From Asticcacaulis endophyticus (GTDB taxonomy: Bacteria > Pseudomonadota > Alphaproteobacteria > Caulobacterales > Caulobacteraceae), in the NCBI RefSeq assembly GCF_014652575.1, contig NZ_BMZB01000004.1:1-64000 (forward strand): a stretch of DNA of 64,000 nt, given 5' to 3'. The translations under genes and the position numbers were made by a program. Positions within the stretch are counted from its first letter, which is position 1. Each line of letters begins with the position of its first letter. The notes beneath the pieces were generated by a model. That model worked only from the letters and a program-made list of their open reading frames with translations. It was not told the DNA's origin and ran no database searches. Of this stretch, positions 52,222 to 61,504 are shown one piece after another.

Positions 52222-52256
52222 GGGGAAGATGTTGATAATATCATCAATCCTTCCCC
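52222..52256 (+). terminator. Probable terminator of the peptidase gene
   Basis: GGGGAAG and CTTCCCC enclose an inner imperfect pair (GTTGAT/ATCATC), with short pyrimidine tracts after. It lies ten bases after the stop codon and about 70 bases before the tRNA gene. Confidence 0.6.
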
Positions 52257-52328
52257 CCTTTATCCCTTTGGCGCGCATTTAGTCTCGACGCCGCCATGCC
52301 CCTTAAGTATAAGGGCCGCTGGTTTTAA

Positions 52329-52415
52329 GCGGGCGTGGCGGAATCGGTAGACGCAACGGACTTAAAATCCGTCGGGAGCAATCCCATGCCGGTTCGAGTC
52401 CGGCCGCCCGCACCA
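52329..52415 (+). tRNA. tRNA-Leu (anticodon UAA)
   Basis: The acceptor stem GCGGGCG pairs with CGCCCGC. The anticodon stem ACGGA/TCCGT carries loop CTTAAAA with TAA at the centre. A long variable arm, as in class II tRNA-Leu, is followed by TTCGAGTC in the T loop and an encoded CCA end (52413-52415). The UAA anticodon reads UUA and UUG codons. Confidence 0.97.
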
Positions 52416-52432
52416 TTTCGGCAAAGCCGAAA
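52416..52432 (+). terminator. Terminator-like hairpin after tRNA-Leu
   Basis: TTTCGGC-AAA-GCCGAAA directly follows the CCA end, with CTCTTTT after it. A compact stem plus T-run ends tRNA transcripts. Confidence 0.7.
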
Positions 52433-52543
52433 TGCTCTTTTGGTTTAGCGCTCAGCTCACCTTCGTTCGCTTTGGCGCCGCGCGGGCTGCGCGCCTCAAT
52501 GGCGCTAGTCGCTTCGCTCCAACTGTTTCAATTCAAAACAAAA

Positions 52544-52568
52544 AAGCGGCCGGAATGACCGACCGCTT
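52544..52568 (-). terminator. Intrinsic terminator of phoH
   Basis: A stem-loop with arms AAGCGG and CCGCTT plus inner pairs CGG/CCG. On the minus strand it is followed by TTTTTTG. It lies 30 bases after the phoH stop. Confidence 0.8.
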
Positions 52569-52597
52569 AAATGGGTACGCGACTTTATTCTTTTAAA

Positions 52598-53365
52598 TCA
52601 AAGCACACCCAGCATCTGGGCGACCAGCGGATGGCGGACGATATCGCGGTCAGCCAGGCGCACGACCTTAATGGTCTCCACCGCTTCAAATTTATCCGCC
52701 ACATCCCCAAGCCCTGACAGGCCGGGCAGCAGATCGGACTGCTGCGGATCGCCGGTCACGACCATCGTCGAGTTCCAGCCCAGACGGGTCAGCAGCATCT
52801 TAAGCTGGGTATAGGTGCAATTCTGGGCCTCATCAATCACGACAAACGCGTTGTTAAGTGTCCGGCCCCGCATGAACCCAACCGGTGCGATCTCAATAAG
52901 GCCTTCCTGCATCAGGGCCTTGACCCGCTTCATGCTGAGGCGGTCGGTCAGGGCGTCATAGAGCGGGCGCAAGTAAGGCGCCAGCTTGTCTTCCATATCG
53001 CCGGGCAGATAGCCGATCGATTCCCCGGCATCGACGGCGGGGCGTGACAGGACGATCCGTCCGACCTGACCCGCCTCAAGCGCTTCGACCGCTTTGGCTA
53101 TGGCAAGATAGGTCTTGCCCGTGCCTGCGGGACCGAGTGCCAGCACCAGATTTTTCTCGTCGATAGCGCTGATGAGGGCGGCCTGACCTTCGGACTTGGG
53201 CTTAATGGTTTTGACATAGGACTGATCGCGGTCCTCGTTGGCACCCATAGGCGACCAGCTACCATGATTGACATGGATGCGGCGAACTTTTGCATCAGGG
53301 GTGGCAAAAGCTTCCGTATCCAACTGGCCTTCGCGTAAAAAGCGTTTGGCAGTGCGCTTGGTCAT
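52598..53365 (-). CDS. phoH: PhoH-family ATPase
   Basis: 255 aa from ATG 53365; the ATG at 53371 leaves only two bases after the GGAG. Walker A is LALGPAGTGKTYLAIAKAV, Walker B is AFVVIDEAQN, and sensor-like TGDPQQSDLLPG follows. PhoH proteins are ATPases fused in other bacteria to RNA-binding domains and implicated in RNA metabolism under phosphate stress; the small bacterial forms have helicase-like cores. Here an intrinsic-terminator-like hairpin sits at 53395-53419, inside the likely 5' leader. Confidence 0.9.
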   Translation of the reverse strand: MTKRTAKRFLREGQLDTEAFATPDAKVRRIHVNHGSWSPMGANEDRDQSYVKTIKPKSEGQAALISAIDEKNLVLALGPAGTGKTYLAIAKAVEALEAGQVGRIVLSRPAVDAGESIGYLPGDMEDKLAPYLRPLYDALTDRLSMKRVKALMQEGLIEIAPVGFMRGRTLNNAFVVIDEAQNCTYTQLKMLLTRLGWNSTMVVTGDPQQSDLLPGLSGLGDVADKFEAVETIKVVRLADRDIVRHPLVAQMLGVL

Positions 53366-53394
53366 AATCATGGCTCCTTTAAGGGCATAAAAAA

Positions 53395-53419
53395 AGACGA
53401 GACCCGAAAAGGCTCGTCT
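53395..53419 (-). terminator. Terminator-like hairpin in phoH leader
   Basis: Arms AGACGAG / CTCGTCT with inner CC/GG, followed on the minus strand by a run of seven or eight T, then about 30 bases to the phoH ribosome binding site. No credible minus-strand gene lies immediately upstream, so it may act as an attenuator of phoH or end a small RNA. Confidence 0.6.
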
Positions 53420-53801
53420 GCGGCAAAAGTATCAGGGAGGAGGGCGAGGCGGTGTGAAAATCACTTTGAAAATCACTGGCCTCATACGCAGTGGGTGGTG
53501 CGGGGGGCGGCGGTGTGAAGCGCGAGTCAGACCCATATGCCGCCGGGGCGGAGATCGGGGGGCTGACAGATGACGAAACCTTAAAAGCCACTTTGAGAAC
53601 CTCAGTCAAAAAGACAGGAACATTTTGGGTCTTTAGTCGTATGACGGCTGTCTATAAGCTGTCCTACAGGGCGTTGTTCTAACGTCGTACACTCACGCTA
53701 ACAGATTCGCTGAGTCTCGTTACCGAGAAGTTAATTTTATTGCGTGCGCGAAAGATCAAGAGCTGTGGATAGTTTTTGCCACACTGTAAGGGGGTGCCGA
53801 A
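53420..53801. other. Intergenic between phoH and the carbonic anhydrase gene
   Basis: 382 bases containing two divergent promoters. The minus-strand frame at 53379-53609 is proline/serine-rich and lacks a ribosome binding site, so it is not called. Nothing else is recognised. Confidence 0.45.
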
Positions 53802-54332
53802 ATGAGCCTGTATCGTCTGGGTGATAAATCGCCTAAGTTGCCGGATAATCAGCGCTTTTGGGTGGCCCCTGGCGCTCAGGTGATTGGCGATGTCCATGTG
53901 GGGGAGGATGTCAGCATTTGGTTTAATGCTGTGGTGCGGGCCGATAATGAGCCATTGACCATTGGCGCGCGCACCAATGTGCAGGACGGATCGGTGCTGC
54001 ATTCCGACCTAGGATCGCCTTTGACGATCGGTGAGGGGGTAACGATCGGCCATAAGGTCATGCTGCATGGCTGCACGATCGGGGATAACAGCCTGATTGG
54101 GATTGGAGCGGTGGTGCTGAACCGGGCGGTGATCGGAAAGAACTCGATCGTAGGGGCGGGGGCGCTGGTGCCCGAAGGCAAGGTCTATCCTGATGGGGTG
54201 CTGCTGCTGGGCCAGCCAGCGCGGGTGGTGCGCGAACTGACGCCGGGACAGATCGAGAGCCTAAAAGGATCGGCGGACCACTATGTCGCCAATTGGCAAA
54301 GGTTTAAAGCGGATTTGGCTGAGATTTCCTGA
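53802..54332 (+). CDS. Gamma carbonic anhydrase-family protein (YrdA/PaaY type)
   Basis: 176 aa left-handed parallel beta-helix built from hexapeptide repeats (GAQVIGDVHVGEDVSIWFNAVVRADNEPLTIGARTNVQDGSVLHSD...IGEGVTIGHKVMLHGCTIGDNSLIG). The three His that bind zinc are in VLHSD, GHKVMLHG. It forms trimers; family members hydrate CO2 or act as metal-dependent hydrolases or acyl-CoA thioesterases. It is divergent from phoH. The zinc-ribbon gene is 69 bases downstream. Confidence 0.9.
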   Translation: MSLYRLGDKSPKLPDNQRFWVAPGAQVIGDVHVGEDVSIWFNAVVRADNEPLTIGARTNVQDGSVLHSDLGSPLTIGEGVTIGHKVMLHGCTIGDNSLIGIGAVVLNRAVIGKNSIVGAGALVPEGKVYPDGVLLLGQPARVVRELTPGQIESLKGSADHYVANWQRFKADLAEIS

Positions 54333-54401
54333 CCCGGTGCCTTGACATATCGGTTTGAGACCCAATCTCAAATAGATATGCCAAAAACTAAAGGAGGTTC
54401 C

Positions 54402-54818
54402 ATGTCCGATCTACGCTGCCCCGTTTGCCAGAGTGCGTTTCGTGAAATTTTGCGCGAAGGTATTCTGATTGATGTCTGCACCCAATGCCGTGGTGTGTGG
54501 CTGGACCGAGGCGAACTGGATAAGCTTCTGGAACTGGCGCGTGACAATGATGGCCCGGCACCGGCCCCGCAGGAGCAACGCGCCTATCGTGATAATCCGC
54601 CGCCGCAACAACGGCCTGAGTATCGCCCTGAGCCGCAATATCGCCAACCCGAACCCCAGCCGCAGTATCGCCGCGATGACGATGATGACCGCCGCCGCGA
54701 AGCCTACGGCAAGGATAAATATTACGGTAAAGAGGGTGAGTATTACGTCGATAAATACGGCAATAAGCGCAAGAAGAAGTCCAAGCTCGAAGGCATCATG
54801 GACATTTTTGATTTCTGA
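54402..54818 (+). CDS. TFIIB-type zinc-ribbon protein with low-complexity tail
   Basis: 138 aa from ATG 54402, with AAAGGAGG perfectly placed. The N-terminal zinc ribbon (LRCPVCQ...LIDVCTQCRGVWLDRGELDKLLELAR) has two CxxC pairs. A long tail rich in Pro, Gln, Tyr and Arg (PEYRPEPQYRQPEPQPQYR), an Asp/Arg stretch and a Lys/Tyr/Gly segment follow, ending in IMDIFDF. The tail is probably disordered. Zn-ribbon proteins of this kind are common in alphaproteobacteria; function is unknown. Confidence 0.85.
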   Translation: MSDLRCPVCQSAFREILREGILIDVCTQCRGVWLDRGELDKLLELARDNDGPAPAPQEQRAYRDNPPPQQRPEYRPEPQYRQPEPQPQYRRDDDDDRRREAYGKDKYYGKEGEYYVDKYGNKRKKKSKLEGIMDIFDF

Positions 54819-54828
54819 GGATGTTTAA

Positions 54829-55284
54829 CTAACGGGTCAAGGGAGCTTGCTCCCTTGCCTCTATGATCCCGCGATTGGCTAATTGATCGGCGCGTTCATT
54901 ATATTCGTGACCAGCGTGGCCCTTGACCCAGTGCCAGTGGATTTTGTGGCGCTGACGGGCGGCATCGAGGCGCTTCCACAGGTCTTCGTTCTTGACCGGC
55001 TTTTTGTCGGCGGTTTTCCAGCCGCGTGCTTTCCAGCCGTGAATCCATTCCTTGATGCCCTTGAGGACATACTGGCTGTCGGCGTGCAGCTCGATTTCGC
55101 ACGGTTCTTTCAGGGTCTCAAGCGCCATAATGACGGCCATCAACTCCATGCGGTTGTTGGTGGTTTCGGCTTCGTAGCCATAGAGGTCTTTTTCGTGCGG
55201 GCCGAACATTAGCACCGCGCCCCAGCCGCCCTTGCCCGGATTACCCTTGCAGGCGCCGTCGGTGTAGATTGTGACTTTTTTCAT
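54829..55284 (-). CDS. rnhA: Ribonuclease HI
   Basis: 151 aa from ATG 55284; a longer reading (55356) overlaps the ispH end without homology. Catalytic acids are Asp in [16 protein letters not shown], Glu in NNRMELMAV, Asp in LHADSQYV and Asp in NERADQLA. It degrades the RNA of RNA-DNA hybrids, including primers and R-loops. It is downstream of ispH with a 16-base gap in the same orientation, a conserved order in Caulobacterales. A small hairpin (AAGGGAGC/GCTCCCTT) lies in its 3' end. Confidence 0.95.
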   Translation of the reverse strand: MKKVTIYTDGACKGNPGKGGWGAVLMFGPHEKDLYGYEAETTNNRMELMAVIMALETLKEPCEIELHADSQYVLKGIKEWIHGWKARGWKTADKKPVKNEDLWKRLDAARQRHKIHWHWVKGHAGHEYNERADQLANRGIIEAREQAPLTR

Positions 55285-55300
55285 CAGACTTCTGCCAAAT

Positions 55301-56263
55301 CTAGACTTCGGTAAGCACGCGCGGCAACTTAAACGTGACTGTCTCCTGTACGCCATTGCTCTCGATCACCTCGGCGTCATAGACATCGCCAATGGCCTTG
55401 ATCAGGTCGGAGATCAGGTTTTCCGGTGCCGATGCGCCGGCCGAGACTCCCACGGTTGAGACGCCTTCAAACCAAGACCAGTCGATATGGCTGGCATCAT
55501 CAATCAGATGCGCGGCCTTGGCCCCGCCACGCAAAGCGACCTCAACCAGACGCTGGGAATTAGACGACGCCTTGGAGCCGATTACCAGAAACAGATCGCA
55601 GTCTGCGCTGACGTTTTTGACGGCGTCCTGCCGGTTGGTGGTGGCGTAGCAGATGTCTTCTTTGTAGGGCATTGAGATATTGGGAAACCGGCTTTTCAGG
55701 ATGCCGACGATCTCAGAGGTATCATCAACCGACAGAGTCGTTTGGGTCACAAAAGCCAGGTTTTTGGGATCAGCAGGTTCAAAAACGCGGGCCTCATCGG
55801 CGGTTTCGATCAGCCTGACCACACCCTCCGGAAGCTGGCCCATAGTGCCGACCACTTCGGGGTGACCGGCATGACCGATCAGGATGATTTCACGGCCTTC
55901 GCGGTGATGGCGCTCGGCCTCAACGTGGACCTTGGATACCAGCGGGCAGGTGGCGTCCAGAAAGAACATCTGGCGGTTTTGGGCGGCGGCGGGCACGGAT
56001 TTCGGGACACCGTGGGCCGAAAAGACCACAGGCCGGTCGGTCGGGCACTGATCCAGTTCCTTGACGAACACAGCGCCCAGCGCTTTCAGCCGGTCAACCA
56101 CATGTTTATTGTGCACGATTTCGTGGCGCACATAGACGGGGGCGCCGTAAAGTTCGATGGCGCGCTCCACGATCTGAATGGCGCGATCAACGCCAGCGCA
56201 AAAGCCGCGCGGTGTGGCCAGATAAACTTTCAGGGGCGATTTGGAGGCAGCAAGGTTCGACAT
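55301..56263 (-). CDS. ispH: 4-hydroxy-3-methylbut-2-enyl diphosphate reductase
   Basis: 320 aa from ATG 56263 (TTG at 56311 is also open). It is the last step of the MEP isoprenoid pathway, making IPP and DMAPP with a 4Fe-4S cluster. The three cluster Cys are in [26 protein letters not shown] and [15 protein letters not shown]. Substrate contacts include His in EIVHNKHVV and [11 protein letters not shown], and Glu in [21 protein letters not shown] and [10 protein letters not shown] are typical. Confidence 0.95.
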   Translation of the reverse strand: MSNLAASKSPLKVYLATPRGFCAGVDRAIQIVERAIELYGAPVYVRHEIVHNKHVVDRLKALGAVFVKELDQCPTDRPVVFSAHGVPKSVPAAAQNRQMFFLDATCPLVSKVHVEAERHHREGREIILIGHAGHPEVVGTMGQLPEGVVRLIETADEARVFEPADPKNLAFVTQTTLSVDDTSEIVGILKSRFPNISMPYKEDICYATTNRQDAVKNVSADCDLFLVIGSKASSNSQRLVEVALRGGAKAAHLIDDASHIDWSWFEGVSTVGVSAGASAPENLISDLIKAIGDVYDAEVIESNGVQETVTFKLPRVLTEV

Positions 56264-56420
56264 GGGCTCAACATAAGGGCTTATGGGCGCTTTGGCTATG
56301 GCGGTCTGCAAACATATCCGCCGTGATTTGGCCTTTATCCCGCTCTAAAAACCTCTATACAACGTAACCGGGCTTGGCTATGCCTTGGGTAATATCATTA
56401 TTAAGGGGCGCACACGCCAT

Positions 56421-57110
56421 ATGTCGCTGATTTCGTCTATTCCTTTGCGTCAATTATTAGCCGGTATGGCTTTGGCGGCGGTGGCGTTAAGCGCTGTTCC
56501 GACCGATAGCATTGCGCAATCGCGCCGCGGCGACCGTGATTCGGGCCGTGAAAACACCGAAAAATCCGCCGCCGATAAGGAAAAAGACAAGGAAGAATGG
56601 GAAGGTCGCGATCTGCGCCTGGATAAGCGCCGCGCTGACGGCCCATGCCCGTTCGTTAAGGTGCTGTATGACGCTGCCCGCTATCAGGATTTTGAAGGCG
56701 GCAAGGTCGCCAGCGCATCGGCTAAGTGGACCGGCGAAATCAACGGGGTCGTTTCCGACTGCGCCTACAGAGGCGGTGAGCCGATCGAGCTTGAAATGAT
56801 GGTCGGGTTTTCGCTGGGTCGTGGCCCGGCGGCCGAAGGCAACCGCAATAATTATCGCTACTGGGTGGCGGTGACCGATAAGGATCAGGCCGTGCTGGCC
56901 AAGGAATATTTTGATTTGCCCGTGACCTTTGCCGATGGTCAGAGCCGCGTTGATGTAGCCACTAAGCTTGAAAACATCGTCATTCCGCGCGCGGCTTCGA
57001 CCGTGGCAGGCTCGAACTTTGAGGTTCTGGTGGGCTTTGACGTGACGCCGGAAATGGCCGAGTTCAACCGCGAGGGCAAGCGTTTCCGCTATGTGACTTC
57101 GGCGCAGTAA
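56421..57110 (+). CDS. Exported hypothetical protein, 229 aa
   Basis: A signal peptide (residues 1-32: LISSIPLRQLLAGMALAAVALSAVPTDSIAQ) is followed by a charged linker (RRGDRDSGRENTEKSAADKEKDKEEWEGRD) and a folded domain of about 150 residues (PCPFVKVLYDAARYQDFEGGKVASASAKWTGEINGVVSDCAYRGGEPIELEMMVGFSLGRGPAA...YWVAVTDKDQAVLAKEYFDLPVTF). Two Cys could form a disulfide. It resembles uncharacterised alphaproteobacterial lipoprotein-like outer-membrane accessory proteins, but no named family fits. A terminator follows. Confidence 0.7.
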   Translation: MSLISSIPLRQLLAGMALAAVALSAVPTDSIAQSRRGDRDSGRENTEKSAADKEKDKEEWEGRDLRLDKRRADGPCPFVKVLYDAARYQDFEGGKVASASAKWTGEINGVVSDCAYRGGEPIELEMMVGFSLGRGPAAEGNRNNYRYWVAVTDKDQAVLAKEYFDLPVTFADGQSRVDVATKLENIVIPRAASTVAGSNFEVLVGFDVTPEMAEFNREGKRFRYVTSAQ

Positions 57111-57136
57111 TCACACTCTATTTGATGATGACTTTT

Positions 57137-57166
57137 ATAAGCGCTTCCGGTAACGGAGGCGCTTAT
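57137..57166 (+). terminator. Intrinsic-terminator-like hairpin
   Basis: ATAAGCGC-TTCCG / CGGAG-GCGCTTAT with a GTAA-type loop, followed by TGTTTA. It lies 27 bases after the exported-protein stop and 12 bases before argS, so transcription of argS probably starts inside or after it. Confidence 0.75.
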
Positions 57167-57177
57167 TGTTTATAGGT

Positions 57178-58980
57178 ATGACGATGACTGAACTGAAACC
57201 CGAAGCTTTTAAGGGCGCGCACGATTTCAAAACCGTTCTGGGGGATTTGACCGCCAGTGCTTTTGTGCGTGAAGGGTTTGAGGCGCGCTTTGGGCAGGTC
57301 AATGTCTCCGACCGGCCTGATCTGGCCGATTTTCAGTGCAACGGCGCGCTGGCCGTGGCCAAGGCCGCCAAGGCCAATCCCCGCGACGTGGCGGGCCGGA
57401 TCACGAGCCATCTAACGGGCGACGACCATATCAAATCGCTGGAGATCGCCGGTCCGGGATTTCTGAATTTTGTGATTTCGGACAGTGCGTTGAGCGACCG
57501 CGCCAATGTGTTGCGTGAAGATGAGCGGCTGGGCGCATCGACGGTTGATACCCGCCGTAAGGTCATTATCGATTATGGTGGCCCCAATGTCGCTAAGCCC
57601 ATGCACGTCGGCCATTTGCGCACCGCCGTGATCGGTGAAAGCCTGAAACGCATTATGCGTTTTATGGGCGATGAGGTCATTGGCGACGCCCACTTCGGTG
57701 ACTGGGGCTATCAGATGGGGCTGCTGATCACGGCGGTATCAGATGAGCAGCCCGATCTGCCCTATTTCGATGCCGGTTTTGATGGCGAATATCCCACGCA
57801 GTCGCCGGTGACCCTGGCCGATCTGGAACGGCTCTATCCGCTGGCGTCGGGTAAGGGCAAGGAAGACCCGGACTATCGCGACCGGGCCCGTAAAGCGACC
57901 AAGGAGCTTCAGGATGGCCGTAAGGGTTACCGTGCCCTGTGGCAGCACTTTGTGACCGTCAGCCGCGAAGCCCTGATCCGTGACTATGGTGCCTTGGGCG
58001 TCGAATTTGACCTGTGGTACGGCGAATCCGATGCTGATCCCTATGTCGCGCCGATGGTTGAGGAACTGACGGCTAAGGGCTTAGTCGTGCCGGATCAGGG
58101 CGCGCAGATCATCCGGGTTGCTCGCGAAGACGATAAATCCGAAATCCCGCCGATGCTGGTGGTCTCAAGCGAAGGCTCGGCCATGTACGGCACGACCGAC
58201 CTCGCCACCATCAAACAGCGCACAGTCGAATTTGCGCCGGATCTGGTGCTCTATTGCGTCGATCAGCGTCAGGCGACCCACTTTGTGCAGGTCTTCCGCG
58301 CCGCTTATCTGGCCGGTTATGCCGTCGAAGGTCAGTTGGAACACGCCGCCAATGGCACGGTCAATGGGCCGGATGGTAAGCCATTCAAGACCCGCGAAGG
58401 CGGGGTGCTCAAGCTCTATGACCTGATCGACAGCGCGCTCGAAAAAGCGAAGGTGCGCCTCGAAGAAGCCGGTCTGGGCAAGGACTTGAGCGCCGAAGAT
58501 TTCGCGGATACCGCCCATAAGGTCGCCATCGCTGCGCTCAAATTCGCGGAACTGTCCAATCACCGTTTGACCAGCTATATCTTTGATCTTGATCGCTTTA
58601 TGAGCTTTGAAGGCAAGACCGGGCCGTATCTGTTGTATCAGGCCGTGCGCATGAAATCCATCCTGCGCAAAGCCGCCGAGCAGGGGGTCGGCGCCGGTGC
58701 TGTGACCGTGACAGAGCCTGCCGAGCGCGAACTGGTGCTGTTGCTCGATGGGTTCGATGCGGCTCTCAAGGAAAGCTATCTCAAGCGCGCGCCGAATATT
58801 CTGGCCGATCATGTCTATCGTCTGGCCCAGACCTTTTCAAAGTTCTATGCCGCCTGTCCGGTGCTGATCGCCGAAGACGCCGCCACCAAATCCTCGCGTC
58901 TGGCGCTGGTCGAGTTGACCCTCAAGCAAATCGAAAAAGGCCTTGATTTAATGGGCTTAACCGCCCCCGATCAGATGTAG
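57178..58980 (+). CDS. argS: Arginyl-tRNA synthetase
   Basis: 600 aa from ATG 57178 (57184 equally possible). Class Ia: HIGH-like motif in [17 protein letters not shown], and the KMSK-equivalent is relaxed ([15 protein letters not shown]). The N-terminal Add1 domain (1-90), the catalytic Rossmann fold and the C-terminal anticodon-binding DALR domain (ending [14 protein letters not shown]...[18 protein letters not shown]) are all present. It charges tRNA-Arg. Upstream lies the exported protein, downstream the convergent AmpG-like gene. Confidence 0.95.
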   Translation: MTMTELKPEAFKGAHDFKTVLGDLTASAFVREGFEARFGQVNVSDRPDLADFQCNGALAVAKAAKANPRDVAGRITSHLTGDDHIKSLEIAGPGFLNFVISDSALSDRANVLREDERLGASTVDTRRKVIIDYGGPNVAKPMHVGHLRTAVIGESLKRIMRFMGDEVIGDAHFGDWGYQMGLLITAVSDEQPDLPYFDAGFDGEYPTQSPVTLADLERLYPLASGKGKEDPDYRDRARKATKELQDGRKGYRALWQHFVTVSREALIRDYGALGVEFDLWYGESDADPYVAPMVEELTAKGLVVPDQGAQIIRVAREDDKSEIPPMLVVSSEGSAMYGTTDLATIKQRTVEFAPDLVLYCVDQRQATHFVQVFRAAYLAGYAVEGQLEHAANGTVNGPDGKPFKTREGGVLKLYDLIDSALEKAKVRLEEAGLGKDLSAEDFADTAHKVAIAALKFAELSNHRLTSYIFDLDRFMSFEGKTGPYLLYQAVRMKSILRKAAEQGVGAGAVTVTEPAERELVLLLDGFDAALKESYLKRAPNILADHVYRLAQTFSKFYAACPVLIAEDAATKSSRLALVELTLKQIEKGLDLMGLTAPDQM

Positions 58981-59099
58981 CAGGGGCACGCCCCTGCACC
59001 CGGAACTTGGAGCCGGTGGTGAGGCTGGTGAACTTTCCTCCTCCCTTGCGAAGCGGGGGAGGTGGCTTTTGAGCGCAGCGATAAAGACGGAGGGGGCAA

Positions 59100-60413
59100 T
59101 CAGGGAACTGATTTGTCTAAGCTTTGTCGAGATAAAATCAAACAACACAGCATGGCTGGTATGCCCATTATGGCGGTGCCGATGAAAAACGCCTTATAGG
59201 CCGCAAACAGGCCCAGATCCGGCGTCAGGCCATCGACGATCTGACCGGCAAAGCCTTTGAGCAGTTTGCCGCTGAAATCGGCAATCGAATAGAGCAGGGC
59301 ATAGTGCGTCAGCGAAAATTCGCGCACGCACAGCCGCGTCAGAAAGGCCACGAACGCCGCCTCGGCCACGCCATTGGCGATGTTATCAACGAACAGCGTG
59401 GCCCCAAACACATTCAAATTGCCGGGATAGGTCGCCATAACCGCAAAGCAGATATTGGACAACGGCCCGACCAGAGCCCCAATCCAGAATGACCGAGTCA
59501 CCCCAATCCCCAGAATCAAAGCGCCCCCAATGGCGATGCCGACGAATGAGGCCGCAAGGCCCACGGTCGAGCGCATGGCCGCGATTTCGGTATTGCTGAT
59601 GCCCGTGTCATTATAAAGCGGCAGGGCGACCGGCCCGATTAGATAGTCGGGCAGGCGATAAAGACCAACCGTGACCAGTATCAGTACCGCCGCCTTGCCG
59701 TGGGTGCCGAAAAAGCTTTTTAGCGGCTCAACGTAGAGGCTTTTGATGGTTTTGCGCTCAGTGCGGATCATGCCGTCCTCGGCCGGGCGTGGCGCGATCA
59801 GGGTGGCGACGATCCCTACGATCATGGTGGCGGCCAGCAGTAAAAACGCCACCGGCCAGCCCCAGTGCTCTGCCGGAATCAGGATCAAACTACCGCTGAT
59901 CAGCACCGCGATCTTGTAGCCAAAGGCGTAAAAGGCCGGATTGAGCGCTTCGTCGGCCTCGGTTCGCGTCTGTTCGATCCGCCAGCCGTCGATGGCCGCA
60001 TTTTGTGAGGCAGACGAAAACGCGACCAGCGCCGCCGAGGTAATAAACCAGCCCAAACCGCCGTTTGGGCCAATGAACGCCATAAGGCACAGGCCCGCAA
60101 TTACGCCCAACTGAGCGAGCAGCATGTAGGACTGGCGCTGCCCCAACAGGCCATGAAGCACGGGCAGGCGCACCTTATCCATCACCGGCGCCCACAGGAA
60201 TTTCAGGCCGTAAATAAGACTGACCCACTGCACGAAACTGGCGATGGTCAGGCTCTGACCGTCCTGCCGCAGCCATAATCCTAACGTCGTGCCGGTCAGA
60301 AGAAACGGCAATCCGGCTGAAAACCCGAACGCCAGCATCAGCCAGGCCGCGGGATGTCTGAGGGCATCAAGCACGGGCTTAAGGCGGGTTCGGGCGGCAG
60401 TAAGGGGGGGCAT
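59100..60413 (-). CDS. AmpG-like MFS transporter
   Basis: 437 aa from ATG 60413, with 12 helices (FGFSAGLPFLLTGTTLGLWLRQ in helix 1; FLWAPVMDKVRLPVL between helices 2 and 3; SSASQNAAIDGWRIEQTR in the middle loop). The AmpG group imports GlcNAc-anhydro-muropeptides for cell-wall recycling and is linked to beta-lactamase induction; related members carry other substrates. The D-rich loop NAAIDGWRIE matches the AmpG signature. It is convergent with argS. The long reading from 60494 adds an unlike N-terminus. Confidence 0.87.
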   Translation of the reverse strand: MPPLTAARTRLKPVLDALRHPAAWLMLAFGFSAGLPFLLTGTTLGLWLRQDGQSLTIASFVQWVSLIYGLKFLWAPVMDKVRLPVLHGLLGQRQSYMLLAQLGVIAGLCLMAFIGPNGGLGWFITSAALVAFSSASQNAAIDGWRIEQTRTEADEALNPAFYAFGYKIAVLISGSLILIPAEHWGWPVAFLLLAATMIVGIVATLIAPRPAEDGMIRTERKTIKSLYVEPLKSFFGTHGKAAVLILVTVGLYRLPDYLIGPVALPLYNDTGISNTEIAAMRSTVGLAASFVGIAIGGALILGIGVTRSFWIGALVGPLSNICFAVMATYPGNLNVFGATLFVDNIANGVAEAAFVAFLTRLCVREFSLTHYALLYSIADFSGKLLKGFAGQIVDGLTPDLGLFAAYKAFFIGTAIMGIPAMLCCLILSRQSLDKSVP

Positions 60414-60561
60414 GGGCGGATATCCCTGTGGTGATCTCAGAGCAAAGCCGATTCTACGCGAAAACAACAGGTTTTCATGAGGGGCCGCGCACAAAGCGCT
60501 TCACAGGGCTGAACGCAGCCTCTATGTTCCGGCCATTATCAGTAAGAGCTGACTTATAATT

Positions 60562-61482
60562 ATGACCGTTAAAACTGCCGAGCCGTTAAGTTTCCAGGAC
60601 CTGATCCTGACCCTGCATGCCTATTGGAGCAAACAGGGCTGTGCGATTCTCCAGCCTTATGATGTGGAAGTAGGGGCCGGAACGCTGCATCCGGCGACGG
60701 TGTTGCGCGCCCTCGGCAAAAAGCCGTGGAAGGCCGCCTATGTGCAGCCGTCGCGCCGCCCGGTCGATGGTCGTTACGGTGAAAACCCTAACCGTTTGCA
60801 GCACTATTACCAGTATCAGGTCATCCTGAAGCCCAACCCCGAAAACCTTCAGGAACTTTATCTGGGCTCGTTGAAGGCTATTGGTCTTGATCCGGATCTG
60901 CACGATATCCGCTTTGTTGAAGATGACTGGGAAAATCCGACTGTCGGGGCCTGGGGGCTGGGTTGGGAAGTGTGGTGCGATGGCATGGAAGTCACGCAAT
61001 ATACCTATTTTCAGGGCGTCGGCGGGATCGAAGTCGATGTGGTGTCGGGCGAACTGACCTATGGCCTGGAACGTCTGGCCATGTATGTGCAGAACGTCGA
61101 TAATGTTTATGATCTGCGCTTTAACAATGCCGGTACGACCTACGGCGATGTGTTTAAGGAGCAGGAGCGCCAGTTCTCGGCCTTTAACTTTGAGGCGTCG
61201 GACGTTGACACCTTAAAGCGCCAGTTCGAGGACATGGAGCGAAATGTCACCCGTATACTGAACACGGAAAACAGCCTCGGTTATAAGCTGGTGCTGCCTG
61301 CCTATGACCATGTGCTTAAGGCGTCGCACCTGTTTAACCTGATGGATGCCAGAGGTGCGATCGCGGTGGCCGAACGCCAATCTTACATCGGCCGTATCCG
61401 TGATTTGTGTAAGGCCTGCGCGCTCGAATGGGCCGCGCAGGAAGAGACCCGTGGTGATACCGCGCCCGTTGTCAGCCTTTAA
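60562..61482 (+). CDS. glyQ: Glycyl-tRNA synthetase alpha subunit
   Basis: 306 aa class IIc catalytic subunit: [99 protein letters not shown] and a final [24 protein letters not shown]. Forms an alpha2-beta2 enzyme with GlyS, which follows 22 bases downstream. Charges tRNA-Gly. The two-subunit form is usual for proteobacteria. Confidence 0.97.
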   Translation: MTVKTAEPLSFQDLILTLHAYWSKQGCAILQPYDVEVGAGTLHPATVLRALGKKPWKAAYVQPSRRPVDGRYGENPNRLQHYYQYQVILKPNPENLQELYLGSLKAIGLDPDLHDIRFVEDDWENPTVGAWGLGWEVWCDGMEVTQYTYFQGVGGIEVDVVSGELTYGLERLAMYVQNVDNVYDLRFNNAGTTYGDVFKEQERQFSAFNFEASDVDTLKRQFEDMERNVTRILNTENSLGYKLVLPAYDHVLKASHLFNLMDARGAIAVAERQSYIGRIRDLCKACALEWAAQEETRGDTAPVVSL

Positions 61483-61504
61483 GATTTCAGATTAAGAATA
61501 TCCC

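Noticed and set aside
53379-53609. 76-codon proline/serine-rich minus-strand frame upstream of phoH
   Set aside because: No ribosome binding site and composition of a chance frame; it also spans the terminator-like hairpin.
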